The notes under the pieces are model-generated. The model saw only the letters and a program-made list of their open reading frames with translations, did not search any database and had not been told where the DNA came from. The position numbers and the translations under genes were made by a program. A stretch of DNA of 64,000 nt from Pseudopithomyces maydicus (lineage: Eukaryota > Ascomycota > Dothideomycetes > Pleosporales > Didymosphaeriaceae): assembly GCA_026873275.1 (NCBI GenBank), contig JANTUC010000010.1:434001-498000 (forward strand), read 5' to 3'. Positions within the stretch are counted from its first letter, which is position 1. Every line of letters starts with the position of its first letter. Positions 23,543-34,808 of this stretch are shown here, one piece after another.

Positions 23543-24010
23543 GGTGTGATGGGCAAACGGGCTAAAGTGAACAGAAACGGTGCATGGAGTGGCGTTCTCT
23601 GGCGTTTGGAATAAAGTTACAATATCCTCCAGTGCAAGGTGGTATCACTTGGGCTGAAAGGAACAATTGAAGAGCATCTTTATGCATCTTTCAGAATTGA
23701 GTTCACACTGGCATGGCTGTGAAAAGCGGTTCGTATTGTAGAAGAGCGCTCCTTAGCGGATGCTATTGCATCGACACATGGCTCTGGGCACTCTACATGG
23801 CGCCTCCAGCCTTTCCCAGGGCATTCAACCCTACCAGGTTCCCACCCATTACCCTGGAGCTTTCCTTTACGGTAAGCTTTGGACCTTTATTCCAACACAG
23901 ATTGGACCTCACCTGTCCGTCGTCGAGCTCAATACATTCATCATTACGTCGTGTGCGCATAAGTTCCCCTCGTTGTCACCATTGTTGTAGCGGCTCCAAT
24001 CGAAGCACTT
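23543..24010. other. Convergent intergenic region
   Basis: 3' regions of DPB4 (+) and the broken-frame gene (-). No gene seen. Confidence 0.5.
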
Positions 24011-24693
24011 TCAACGCTTCAGTGTCATTGGCACCTCGGGCTTCAAAGGATCGCCATATTTCGCTGGGGCTAGTCAGCACTGCACGCTCATGGTTGTTCA
24101 GCCCACTTACTCTTGATCATGGCGCCCTTGTCCACAATGGTCTCCCACGCCCTCAGCTCGTCCTCCCGCGCACGATTGCCCTTCCACTCGAAGCCCGGTG
24201 CATCCTCGGCAAAAGTCCACTGATAGCCGGTCTGGGGATCCGTCTGCACCGGGCCCGCTTTGGTGTCGGCAGCGGCGCTGGAGACAGTGGAAGTTTGGGT
24301 GGTCGTAGCTGAAGACGGGTGAGCACGCTTGCCGTTTGCATTGAGGATCGAGAGAGGTGCCGCACCTCCAGCGAGCGCAGATGGTTTGCTGCCTTCTTCC
24401 TGGAAGCGGCCTTGCGAGTTGGGCGGAGAGAGTTCGGCAGAGGCAAGGGCGAAGCTGGCGGCGTTGCGGGGGTCGAGGGTCCGTCACCCGGGAAGAGGTC
24501 GTCTTCGGCGTCCATCTCGGGAGACGACTGCATGGTGGAGTCTCCGTCAATGTCTGCAAAGAGAAAGCGTGTCAACATGGCAGGTCTTTGGCGGGGCATC
24601 TGGGAACTGGGAACTGGAAACTGGCTGTGTATATGTCGAGATTGGAAGTGCTCGGAGTGGTACTTTGAGGAAGAGGCAGAGCTTACCGGACAT
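24011..24693 (-). CDS. Small conserved-looking nuclear-type protein, frame interrupted
   Basis: Exon 1 is only 7 nt (24693-24687, ATGTCCG then GTAAGC). Exon 2 is 24553-24111 and exon 3 is 24063-24011; an alternative acceptor would add CCCCAG in frame. The start is acidic (DIDGDSTMQSSPEMDAEDDLF) and the C-terminal part is well ordered (GYQWTFAEDAPGFEWKGNRA, REDELRAWE, then KYGDP). Between them the frame breaks near 24480-24487: the first part runs into the wrong frame, while the downstream frame is preceded by TGA. One extra base there would join LFPGDG to TLDPRNAASF. The alternative is a 77-nt intron (24487-24411) with a weak GTGACG donor and AAG acceptor, which also keeps frame. Function unknown; ~150-167 aa depending on the model. 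Confidence 0.6.
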
Positions 24694-25058
24694 TTTCGAA
24701 AATGCAACTATATACTCTGCAGTCGTCTGGTTGAAAGCCTGGTTTAAGGCGTGGTTGAGAGGCGCAGAGCTGCACGGTCGCGACGAGGCAGCAGCGAGGC
24801 GTGAGCGGCGGAGTGGAGCTTGGATGCGCGCTAGGCCCCGCGGGAAGAAGCGAGGGCCTCTATCCCGGCGCCCTGCAGCGGCGGACGTCAACTTTTGGTG
24901 CCCCTCCTCGACTCTTGGATTCGCGCCCGTACATTTGTGTCCCCTGTGCCGTGACTTGCACATTTGCAGATACCCCCTTGTAGCTGGCTATACGCATCGC
25001 GGCTCTAGAGATACATTCTTCTGCGTCTTTTGATCCACACGCATCAAATCCCGTCAAA
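24694..25058. other. Divergent promoter region
   Basis: 365 bp between the starts of the broken-frame gene (-) and the SUZ gene (+). GC-rich, no gene. Confidence 0.5.
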
Positions 25059-25899
25059 ATGGCATCCAGGCAAAACGCCGACGCGTGGGCCGACGACTGG
25101 GAGACGCTCGCCGACGTACGCCTCCCGATGATTCACTCTCCTGTGATCGCATGGCTGATCCGTCCTAGAAACAGGTAGACGCCGAACAAAAGGGCGAGCC
25201 CGCGCCCAAAGTCAAACTGTCGCAGAAAGAGCGCCGGGCCCAGCATGCTCAGCTGCAACGCGAACTATGGCAGACTGCGTACGTACACTCCATTCAGATA
25301 CTTTCGGGGCAAGTCTGATGGACCGTCTCAGCGAAAACCCAGAGCCCATGCTCTTCTTGGAAGCCCGCAACACCGCACCTGTACAGCCCACATTCAAACC
25401 TACCGTGACCCTGCTCGCCCGTAAGCCCAAGGGCGCCACCGACGACGACAGCGACGAAGAGCGTCGGAAGAAGAACGAGGCCGAGTTTGAGGAGCGCAAA
25501 GCTCGCGCGCAGAAGGAGCGGGCGGAAAAGGAGCGCCGCTATGCCGAGGCTCGCGAGAAGATATTTGGCACCAGCACTCCCGCCACCTCGGACGAGTCGC
25601 GAGGAGCTTCTCCGAGGAGGGGCGGAAAGGGCAGAGGGCGCGGCGGACGCGACAGCCAACCGCGCTCGAGCAATGAGCAGTCTCCAGCCAGACCGACCGC
25701 CTCGCGACAGCTGTTCGAGCCCGCTTACTCTCCCAAACCGGGGTCCGTCTTCGTGCAGAGGAAAGAGTCGAGCTTGAGCAGACCGAGCACCCCAAACAAC
25801 CAAGAAAAACCAATTCGCGAGCCTCGTGGGCCCCAGACAACCGTTAGAGGTGGAAGAGGATTCGCACCTAGGGGAGGTCGACAAGGCGCCGTTCCGTGA
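25059..25899 (+). CDS. SUZ-domain RNA-binding protein with RGG tail
   Basis: Three exons (25059-25115, 25169-25278, 25332-25899) give 244 aa. The N-terminus reads ADAWADDWETLAD. A basic helix follows (QKERRAQHAQLQRELWQ), then LLARKPKGATDDDSDEERRK and a charged helix ending in RYAEAREKIFG. That last element is the hallmark of SUZ domains and sits near residue 135. The remainder is low-complexity, with GGKGRGRGGRD near 155 and RGGRGFAPRGGRQG at the very end, i.e. RGG-type RNA-binding sequence. SUZ proteins bind mRNA and often act in translation or decay. No catalytic domain is visible. Similar in layout to SZRD1-like proteins. Confidence 0.82.
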
Positions 25900-26632
25900 T
25901 TGTCCTGGGTTGACACGCCATCTCAACGTAGAAACTGCGTTGTTGTCCCTCCGCATTCCGGTCCCACCCAGAATCGCGGCATACACCGTTTCGCGGAAAC
26001 GGTTACTAATAGAAATCGCTTCCACCTCTCTCACTGGCCTTGCCAGGATTCACGAGGTGGTGGAGCTATCCGCATCCGCATTCCTGCCTGCCATTGAACA
26101 GCAGCAGGACCCGGCCGTGCCACAAGGATACGGCCATGGTGCCAATCGTCACCAGATATGTCTCAGAAGAGACTATCTTCACCCGCCGAAATGGTGCAAT
26201 GAGACGTTGCGCTCTAGGACACGTGGAGGACCATAATATACACCATGCTTTGCATGGACGGAGGATAGGTAGAATGGCCATGTCCACTATTGCGCTTCAT
26301 ATCGTTGCGCATTTCTTCAAGGAATCGAACAATTTAAATACCCAGAAAACTCGATGTTCCCATTTTCTCGGCGTCGAAGCAGCATCGGCTATGCACCCCA
26401 GACGAAAGGATCTATGGAATGCTCGAGATCCTTACGTCCAGTGACCCCTCATGGAAAAATGCTTCACGTCAACGACGCGTCTGGATAGTCATCAATCACA
26501 GTGTCGTAGTACTCTTTATATACTCTCAAGCTCCTCGTGCATCTTGACTTAGCCAGTCCTTCATTGAGACTGTTCGTTCCTTGTCGCTCGTTTTCTTTGC
26601 TTCCTCTGATTTGACTTGTTTCTACGCTCGTT
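25900..26632. other. Intergenic region with promoter of the secreted-protein gene
   Basis: Frames present (for example 26040-26444) have no motif. From ~26560 the sequence becomes CT-rich, consistent with a leader before the ATG at 26633. Confidence 0.5.
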
Positions 26633-28753
26633 ATGAAGATGAACGCTCAAATCGCTCTGGCCATCTTGGCCTGGCTAAAGGCCGTTGAAGGCAGAGCCCT
26701 TCCTCAGCCTCAGATTGCCACTGCTACTGTTGTTGGTATGTGATATTTGGACTTGAATCAATATCGAGCTCATGTGAATGTAGCTGTCCCTGGCGTTGCT
26801 ACTGGTAATGCGGGTATTGCGATCGCGAAGCCTGCGCTGACCGGCCTGTTACCTCCTCTTCCGCCCGTGCCTGTCCCTGTATCTGGTACGTAAATCTAGG
26901 TCATCTTACCGCCTGATCAGAGACGCCATCTCGCATTGATCAATTAGCACTGAACCCTCGTCCCCCAGTCACTAACACATAGTCCAACAGGCCAACCCCT
27001 CGGCGGCGCAGGCCTACTCGTCCCGTCATTTCCTCAACCCGCGTTCCCAGCCGTCCCCCTCTCCGTCCCGAACCTCGCATCTGGTCTGCCCAAGCTCCCC
27101 ATCATAGACAGCCTCCCCCTCACCCCACCAACCGGTCTCCCCAAACCACCATCCCTCGACATCCTCCCCCTCCCAAAACTCTCCTTGACCCTCCCAAAAC
27201 CCAGCCTCTCCCTCCCATCCATCGAGGACCTCCCTCTCCCCACCGGACTCAAAATCCCCAAACTGACCCTCCCCATCCCCATCCCCGACATCGACACCCC
27301 CAAAGTTCCCCCTCCCCTTCCAAAACTCCCCTCCCGGACATCCCTCTCAACGACCTCTCCGCAGGCGACGCCGAAGCCATCGCCAGCTTCGTCAAGATCG
27401 GGAAAACCGTCTTCGGAAGCATTTTGAGTATCCTTGCTGGGGCGTTCAACAGCGTTAAGATCCCTGGGTATCCGCCTGTTGCGATTCCGCCGGCTGCTGC
27501 GGCGCCGACTGTGAATGCGTCTTTGCCTACGGGGGTGCCGTTGAAGAGACGACAGGCTGTTGGGGCAACGAATGTGGTGCCTAGTGCGAGTACGCCCGTT
27601 GCGGGCGTGGGGGGTTTGCCGTTGGTGGGTGGTGTTGTTTCAGGGGTTACTGGAAGCAGTGGGCCTTTGGGCGCGGTAGGGGGCGCTGTGGGTACGGTGG
27701 CTAATACTGCTGGGAGTGGTAAGTCAATACTTCCATTCGATGTTCTTTTATTTGGTTCCAAGGTCCACAATGTGGAAACAAATATACGGCCTGCTTTGGG
27801 TGATTTATCGGTATCTTCCTAACTGCCTTAGTACCTGTTGTCGGCGGTGCTGCTGCTCCTGTTCTCAACACCGTAGGAGGCGCCACCAGTGGCCCCCTCG
27901 GTGCTGTTAGCAATGCTCTGCCCGGCCCATACCCCCTCAGCAATGGTGTAAGTTGCCTTCTCAATTTACCCAGTGCGCTATATTGATTTGCACCCTTAGA
28001 TCCCCAACTCAGACCCCGTCGGCGGACTCTCCATCTCCATCATCGCAACCCTACTTAGCCTCTTGAAGAAAGACCCCTTGTCTCTCTTCGGCAGCCTCGG
28101 CGGCACCGGTGGCCTGATCAAGCGCGATATCCCCGAGCTAGCTGACGCTTTTGAGATCGAGAAACGCCAACTTACTGGCATTCCTTCCTTGTCTACAGGA
28201 ATCCCTGGCATCGGGATCGGTGGACTGCCACTCAGTGGCATCCCAGGTACGTATACTCCCCTCTCCTCTTTCCCACCACCAACCTAACCACCCGTCCCTA
28301 GGCGTATCCCCCGACCTCGCCTTCCTCGTCGGCTCCATCGCCAAAAACATCGCTGTTCCGGGCGGCCGCGGCCTCGGCTCCGTAACCGGCAACATACTGT
28401 CCGTCCTCAACGGCGTGGTCCCCAACTTCCTCTTCAAGCTGCCCGTGGTTCAAGACAGCGTCCCCACCTTCGGCGCCCTGCAGCTCCTCTCCTCGATCAA
28501 CCCCGCGAAATTCGGAACCCTGGCCGACCTGACGAACCTGGCGAACTTGTCGCAGGCGGCCGCCGGTATCTCCGCGGGGGATCTGGCGTTCGTGAAGTCG
28601 CTGCCAGGGAGTGCCGATCCGAGTAATTTGATTACAACGATTACGACGTTGACGGATAATATTTTGTCGTTGCCCGGGAATGTGGCGAATGTGAGGGCGG
28701 CGGTTAGTGTGTTGTGTTTGAAGAATTTGGGGTTGAGCGTTCCGGGGCTTTAG
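26633..28753 (+). CDS. Secreted Pro/Leu/Gly-rich protein, frame one base short in exon 3
   Basis: Six exons (26633-26735, 26784-26885, 26991-27718, 27832-27947, 28000-28246, 28302-28753). Residues 1-22 form a signal peptide (MKMNAQIALAILAWLKAVEG). Then come Pro/Leu repeats built on LPKL/LPLP units (LPKPSLSLPSIEDLPLPTG), a segment DIPLNDLSAGDAEAIASFVK, a Gly/Ala/Val-rich middle, and a C-terminal region rich in LxxLxN leucines ending GLSVPGL. The total exon length is 2 mod 3. The frame changes at the CCCC run 27328-27331, where one more C would join LPKLP to LPDIPL. No acceptable intron spans the site. KR sites (LKRRQA, LIKRDI, EKRQL) could be Kex2 cleavage points. Probably an extracellular or wall protein; I do not know the family. 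Confidence 0.65.
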
Positions 28754-29212
28754 GGGGTTGGTGAAAGAAGACGTTATGATTAGGGCCGAGGGGTGGTAGA
28801 GGTGAGATTGATGAGACGGGAGAAGGGGTTTCTTTCATCGAACAAGACTGCGAGGATCGATATTTACTATTTCTAGGGGAGAGTATTTGGAGATGAGTTG
28901 GTGTTATTTCGGATTATCATTTTTATATTTTTCTAATCGTAGGGTTATTTACATGGCCTTTGTGTCACGCAGATTTTCGATCTTGAACTTGTGGATGTAG
29001 TCACTCAAGAAATCTGATGGAAAGTTCAACGTAAGCAGGCTGACCTTGTACTATCTTGATTCATATTTATCCCTATCTCTTCTTTGAACACTCCTGATCA
29101 GGTCCAAATGACCTCGCGTACTTTCTCAACGCCGCTTTTGACTTGATTCTCCAATTCTCGAATCCCCATATCCAGCATGCTACAAAATTAACTGCATGTC
29201 CTCTTCTACTCC
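28754..29212. other. Convergent intergenic region
   Basis: 3' ends of the secreted-protein gene (+) and the nucleoside hydrolase (-). AT-rich, no gene seen. Confidence 0.5.
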
Positions 29213-31099
29213 CTAAATACTACCAAACACCCTCTCCAAAAGTAACTTTGCGAATACCTCCCCTCCAGGACTCTCCACCGCCCTCTCAATCCTGTTTCCC
29301 CTCCTCGAATCCCGCCACCCACCCGCATCCCCAACAACCTCCTCGTCCAACGGCCCCGTCAACCCCGTCTTCACCTGCCGCTCCCTACGATCCACAATGC
29401 AGCACCCGCGAGTCCACTGTCCAGCCGTCTCAACCTAGTCGTTCAAATCAGCATCCTTTCCTTTTTCCCCACAGAAGAAGAAGAAAAGAAGGAAAAAGGA
29501 AGACGGTGGAAGAGAGAAAGTAAGGAGAAAAGAAAAAGAGCCATACCCTCAAATCCTCCGTCACAAACTCCCACTTCGGATCCCCACTCGCCATCGCATA
29601 CCACACCGTCAACGGATCATGCAAATGCAACCCAATCGCATCCGCATCCAAATGCGCATCCAGCGACGCAATCTTCCTAAACGTCGAGATGAGGAACAAC
29701 TCCGCCCACTCCTTCAGCGGCGACCCGGCCAGCGCCTCGCTCTCGATGTACGAGTTGAACAGCGAGCGCGGCAGCAGGTGCTGCTCCGTGATGTCGAGCG
29801 GGAAGAGCTTCACTTTGAGCTGGCGGGAGAGGTTGGCGGGGTACGGTGGGAGGGCCTTCTTTCCGGTGCTGACGGCGGGGGGCATCGTGGTGAGCGGGTT
29901 GGGCGAGGTGAGCGCGTAGACGCGGGCGGCGGCGACGGAGTCGGCGTAGGTGTTGAATTCGGCGCCGGGGGTCATCTGGTTGCGGTGGTTTAGCGCGTGG
30001 CGGAGGGGTGAGGGCGGTTGCTTGATGAGGTTGAAGGGGGGTTGGGTGGGTAGCTCAGCGGAGTGCTGTGGGGACAGTGTGTGTGTTCTTCTCTTCTTGC
30101 TATGACTGCTGAAGGAGGAGGAAATGAGATCAAGAGGCTTACGTTGCCGGGCCAGTTTACAGCTCCGCCCATGACGACGACCTCTTTGACCTTTAGGAAG
30201 GTCTCGGGGTCTGTAGCTGCGGCAATGGCGAGATTGGTTAGCGGTCCGACTGCGACGATGGTGATGGTGTCTGGTTCGTTTTCTCTGAGTAGTTGTAGCA
30301 TCTCTTCGTGCGCAGGTTTCAAAGAGGGAGTGAAAAGCGAGTGTTGCTCCTTGACCTTCTCCAGTTCTGCAGCTTCTTCTGCGCTGAGCGGCTCAGGCGT
30401 AGGCTTGAAGAGTGATTTCCAAGTTTCTGCGGGAGATAGATGGGGGTGCTAGATACCAATCAATCAGCACAGCGGAAAGCTTCTTGGAATTCAAGTAGTC
30501 TTACGCTGTGATGGATGCCGCCCAGGCCATCAATGCCGTCTTTGCTGTATCAGCTTTGTTATCCTAAAAATGCACAGGGGACCTTACGGAAGAAATCTGC
30601 AACCATCATATGCTCGGCAAGAGGCTCCTCCGCCCCAACAGCAACTACTTCTAGTCAGATCTCTTATACCTGATCTGTTGAATTGGTCAAACAAACCAAT
30701 CGGTTTCCTCCCCACCAGCCCCTCAAACCCCTCCGGCCTCCCTTTCTCTCTCCTCCACGCCTTTTCTTTCTCAATATACTGGAAAAGCGTAACAACATTC
30801 CTTAGACAGCTGATATCCCCATCAGCATCCCCCAATTGTAGTCCTAGACTTGGCAAACGGCACAGCGTATTATCAAACTTACTTCTGCACCTCCACGTTC
30901 CCAAACGTCAAGCTCAGCATCAAAACCTCCAGCTCTTCAGGCTTCGCTGCGAAAGCGAGCAGCATGGCGAGTACATCGTCCACGCCCTACACCACCATCA
31001 TTACTACACACGGTCTACACAGCAAAGTGGGGTAACATGGACATAGAGACGGGTCGGACTCACTGGGTCAGTGTCTATGATGATGCGATTGGGCGCCAT
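29213..31099 (-). CDS. Inosine-uridine preferring nucleoside hydrolase
   Basis: Eight exons: 31099-31064, 30986-30883, 30809-30697, 30647-30588, 30539-30505, 30448-30143, 29975-29547, 29434-29213, giving 434 aa. The first splice creates DTDP|GVDD, the Ca2+-binding Asp cluster of the family. Other landmarks: VVAVGAEEPLAEHM (~86), FFHGIDGLGGIHHSHPHL (~105-122), TITIVAVGPLTNLAIAA and VVMGGAVNWPGN (~185-220), then AEFNTYADSVAAARV (~225). The acceptors GAAG (30648) and CAAAG (30540) were chosen because only they keep the conserved frame. The enzyme cleaves the N-glycosidic bond of ribonucleosides for purine/pyrimidine salvage. It carries an insert around 122-160 rich in Glu/Lys. No signal peptide, so probably cytosolic. 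Confidence 0.9.
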
Positions 31100-31790
31100 G
31101 GTATTATTCGTGTATCAAGTAACAATGTGAGATATGCAGTCGAGGCTTAGTGCAATTGTCAAACGGGATGTAGAGTGAGAATAGGTGCATGCACGTAGAT
31201 GTTTGCTAGTCTGGCCCCAGAGCCCAAGTCGGAGGCCTCCGACGCTGATTAGATAAGAGGGGGAGGGCGCTGTCGGTGAAAGCTGCACCGGACGGTCCAC
31301 TTTTCGTGGAGCAGCGGGCATGTGCATGACGTTTAGTTTGCGCTCGCAGTGGTACAGGTGTCAACAACAACACCTGGGCATGCGCAACCTGGGGCCAATC
31401 ATAGAGGGACTCTTGGCATCGTCGAATTCAGATCCTGCCTAGGTACCTGGGTAGGTACGTTCAACATCACATGGGATAAAATTGCAACCCGTGCTTCATA
31501 TCATTTCAAACAAATCCAATTGCGCATATTGCTGATGACGCCGTACTGTTTCTCACAGTACATGTAAATCTACAAAGCCATAGCCACCACAGACTCCATG
31601 CTAATAGCTTTGCCCCAAGTTTTTCAGAAAAAATCCCTTCTTTGCATGCTTTCGTGGACGGCTATACCTGATTGCCGCCCGTCTTCTTATTCAATAAGTG
31701 TGATGGTGAATAGACTTCCAGGTATCACATATATCGTCCTGGCATACTAGATGCCATTGGGTCGTGAGGCGTTGCGGAACGTAAGAGGTT
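31100..31790. other. Intergenic region, nucleoside hydrolase promoter
   Basis: Contains overlapping palindromes CCTAGG (31438-31443) and AGGTACCT (31441-31448), followed by GGTAGGTAC. No gene seen. Confidence 0.5.
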
Positions 31791-32907
31791 CTAATAAACC
31801 TTCTTCTTCTCGTCGACGGAGAACTGTCCGGGGCCCATGTTGACAAGGAGGAGCAGACCACCACTGTGAAATCATTAGGAAAATAAAATTTTGAAACAAA
31901 GGCGAGGAACTTACACAATGGAGAGAATCTGGAAGAAGTCGTACTTGGCGAAATCCTTGTGGGGGTGGTGGGGGTGCAGAGTCCAGAAGTTGTTGACCAA
32001 CAGGTTGAAGATGCTGAGAATGACAACCAGCATGATGGCGCTGAACTTGGCCTTGAATCCCACAATGACCATAACACAGGCGATGAATCCGAGCAAGCTG
32101 ACGCAGATTCTCCAGAAGTTCCAGTCGCCACGGAAGACGAAGCCGACGAAGAGGAAGATGAGCAGGACACGACCAGCGAGCTGGAAGTACATCTTGCGGT
32201 CCTTCTCGTCAAGCTGGGGGAGGCCAGCGGGAGCAAACTTCTTGCGCACCCACGAGTCGGAGAGGACCATGAGAAGGCCGCCCATGACGGACAGATTGCG
32301 CAGGAAGAAGTTCAGGTCGAAGACGAGACCGTAGCCGAGACCTTGGAGAACAACCACGCCAATGAGGCCGAAGACACCGTAGTCGGAGTTCTTTCGTGCG
32401 ATGATCATAACGGAGCAGACAGTCATAGCGATTACGTTTACGATGAGGAACAGGTGGGTGAGGCCGCTGGGGACTATGAGGGGCACGCGTTAGCCAAGGC
32501 GAGGGGCTGCGAAATCATGGTGGAATGCATACTGTGCCTGTAGTCATGGAGATAGGTGAGCTGGTCGTTCCATTGGGTTATTATGCGCAGCGCGTCCTCG
32601 AGGAAAGTAACGACAATCAAAAATCGACCGATTGCGGGCAGGTACCTATTGCCTCCATCAGCGCCTGCGCTTCATAAGATGGCGGCGCACGCGAAACGTG
32701 TCGCAGCGCAGCGCAGCGTAGTCTTTGCAGCACTCACGGCTTGACGGGCTCCGACAGCGTGTCCAGGAAGTCCTCGATCTTGCTCGTCTGCTCCCGCAGC
32801 TGGTCGAGCGGGCTGGGGTCGTTTGTAGTGTTGTCGCTGCGTCCTCCATTGCCAAAGGGGCTCTGGTTGCCCAGGTGGTAGCCGGCAGTGCCGCGGATCT
32901 GGGCCAT
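31791..32907 (-). CDS. ERV29: SURF4/Erv29-family ER cargo receptor
   Basis: Four exons (32907-32738, 32645-32533, 32473-31915, 31863-31791) give 304 aa. After a short polar N-terminus (SPFGNGGRSDN), LDQLREQTSKIEDFLDTLSE and YLPAIGRFLIVVTFLEDALR match the SURF4 start. About seven hydrophobic helices follow (GLTHLFLIVNVIAMTVCSVM; VVLQGLGYGLVFDLNFFLRN; LLIFLFVGFVF; AIMLVVILSIFNLLVNNFW). The C-terminus is DEKKKVY, so the last four residues fit a KKxx COPI retrieval signal. The protein should cycle between ER and Golgi in COPII/COPI vesicles and load soluble secretory cargo. All junctions keep frame. Confidence 0.95.
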
Positions 32908-33870
32908 TGTGCGGTGACAGTAAGGAAAAGGAGGGTAAATGTTGAGGGCGAAGCTGTTGTGCGCGGGCAGCCGGGGTATATAGTGCGTTCGAAGCTCCGA
33001 GTGCTGAAGGACACCTATACGCTTTGCCAAGCATTCGAGGTCAGCCACACTTCAACTGACAGGCGATTTTGGAGCCAGTCCCTCACCTTTGTCGCGCTAT
33101 GGCGATCTTGCAAATTGCACCTAACCGGTTCTCCGTTTGCCACGGCTCGTTGGCGTTAAAGTCTATATATAAGATATCCAATCGAAATATTAGGTATTGC
33201 GCTTCGAGGCCGGCGCTGGATTGCCATATGTATTGCATGTGGAATCTTGACAGATATCCTTTGTTTCTACTACCCCTCGGCCCAACACATACTGCGTCGG
33301 ACTGCCCAATACGCCTGGTCCGGCTTCGATGTTTCCCGTACCGGACCTTGGGTGCGCTATACTCGCACGTGTCGACTGCGGCACTTCCGCAGTGCTGTAA
33401 TCACAGTGCAGTCCCCCGAGTCCAAGCCCCGCCAAAGCACTACCCGCCGGGCAATTTTTATTTTTGGGGGCGCCACCCGTCTGCGCGTGGCTGTACGAGG
33501 CCAACGTTTGTACCAGGGTTGCATCTCACCCTCACGCGAGCTGAGCCGCAGCTCGAAGAATTGCCAGACGTGGACACTATTCACGCTAAGCCCGGCTAGC
33601 CTAGAGTTGCACTACCTAGACTGTTCATCATGCTTTTGCCAATGTGGACCGCTCACACCGTCATCCATTCTGCTGCTACATGGTGACATTTCGTCAACAT
33701 CATCCCAGATACACCCAGCCATTTTCCCGCCTTCTTTCATGCGACATAAAAGATCATGATGGGGTTGGACTGTTCCCTACCCTTGAATACCGTAACACTA
33801 TATATCTTCCTAAGTGGGGCCAAGAGTTAGCAAGCGGTACTAAATTTATGGTTGCACACATGCCGAACAC
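32908..33870. other. Intergenic region, SURF4 promoter and 3' side of secreted-protein gene
   Basis: Several overlapping open frames (for example 33069-33599, 33247-33759) carry no motif and look like chance frames. No gene called. Confidence 0.45.
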
Positions 33871-34808
33871 TCACTTGATGCCGACCTGGTTCTTTCGCTG
33901 GGTGATGAGATACCCCCAGCGCTTGCCATTCGGTGATCCAAGCAATGCCTGGCCTTCGGCTGAATCCATACTAAAAGTGTCGCCAGGCCAAAGCGAAACT
34001 GAGTTCTTCCTTACAGCGCTCAGAGCTCGTTGAATTATGCTCAAGGTCTCAGCGTTTGTGATTTGTATCGAGATCAGATACCGGATGTTTGCGATGTTTG
34101 GATTGCGCGGGGTTTGTGGATTTTGTGGCTGGCTACCGCGATACCATCCACCCCACAAAAGGTCTGATAGCGACCGGAGTGCTGGCAGCTCTCCGGGTTG
34201 AGGATTCCGCTGCATGTTTTTCATGATTGCGGAACCAGGCATCAGGTTGTCCATAGCTAAGATGGCTCCGCTCTGTGCGTTGATAGCAAATTGAGCATAG
34301 GCGCCAGTCAACTAAAAAAATATCAGCACTGTCCAAGGAGTCATCATATATCTACACTTACCGGATAGTCTCTGCCGTAAGCATTATACTTCTTACCAGC
34401 CATCACATTCCACGCCGTACCATGTGAAAATCGATAGCACCAGATGTCCTTCCAGCCTTCTGTTCCGATACCGAAGTGCTTCGCTGCATCGACCCAACCC
34501 TTTCCCAGTGCATACTCGTCAAACTCGCACACGCTGGGCACTAGCCTATCTTCCGACCAACCCCATGTTGGGAGCTCTGCTTTCAAGTCTCCAGTCCAAT
34601 GGCTCTGCACGCTGGCCTGGGGTGGTGTAAACTCCTTCGCTGCATCGGCATCGCTCATGGGGAAGACCTTGACAAAGTGTCCACCCTTGCACTGTGCGCG
34701 CTGCCAGATTTCGTTCGATGCCGGGGGGACAACTCGACGGTGGAGGTCGATATTGAAGGGGGTGCCGATGACGGCGGTCACGAAGATGACCAAGGCCGTG
34801 AGCTTCAT
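33871..34808 (-). CDS. Secreted protein of unknown function
   Basis: Two exons (34808-34362, 34311-33871; 50-nt intron with an AT-rich end) give 295 aa. Residues 1-18 form a signal peptide (MKLTALVIFVTAVIGTPF). HRRVVPP may be a propeptide site. The mature part has cysteines at about 39, 93 and 123, aromatic-rich stretches (SHWTGDLKAELPTWGWSE, FGIGTEGWKDIWCYRFSHG) and a hydrophobic AYAQFAINAQSGAILAMDNL. The C-terminal half (around IRYLISIQITNAETLSIIQR) looks globular. I do not recognise the family. An extracellular location is inferred from the signal peptide alone. Confidence 0.7.

Noticed and set aside
23062..23556. Ser-only minus frame
   Set aside because: Antisense of the acidic Dpb4 tail.
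30505..30588. Apparent frameshift in the nucleoside hydrolase
   Set aside because: Resolved by using the CAAAG acceptor at 30540, which gives FFHGIDGLGG in frame.
33069..33759. Overlapping plus frames of 170-176 codons
   Set aside because: Two different frames are open over the same bases, neither with motifs.
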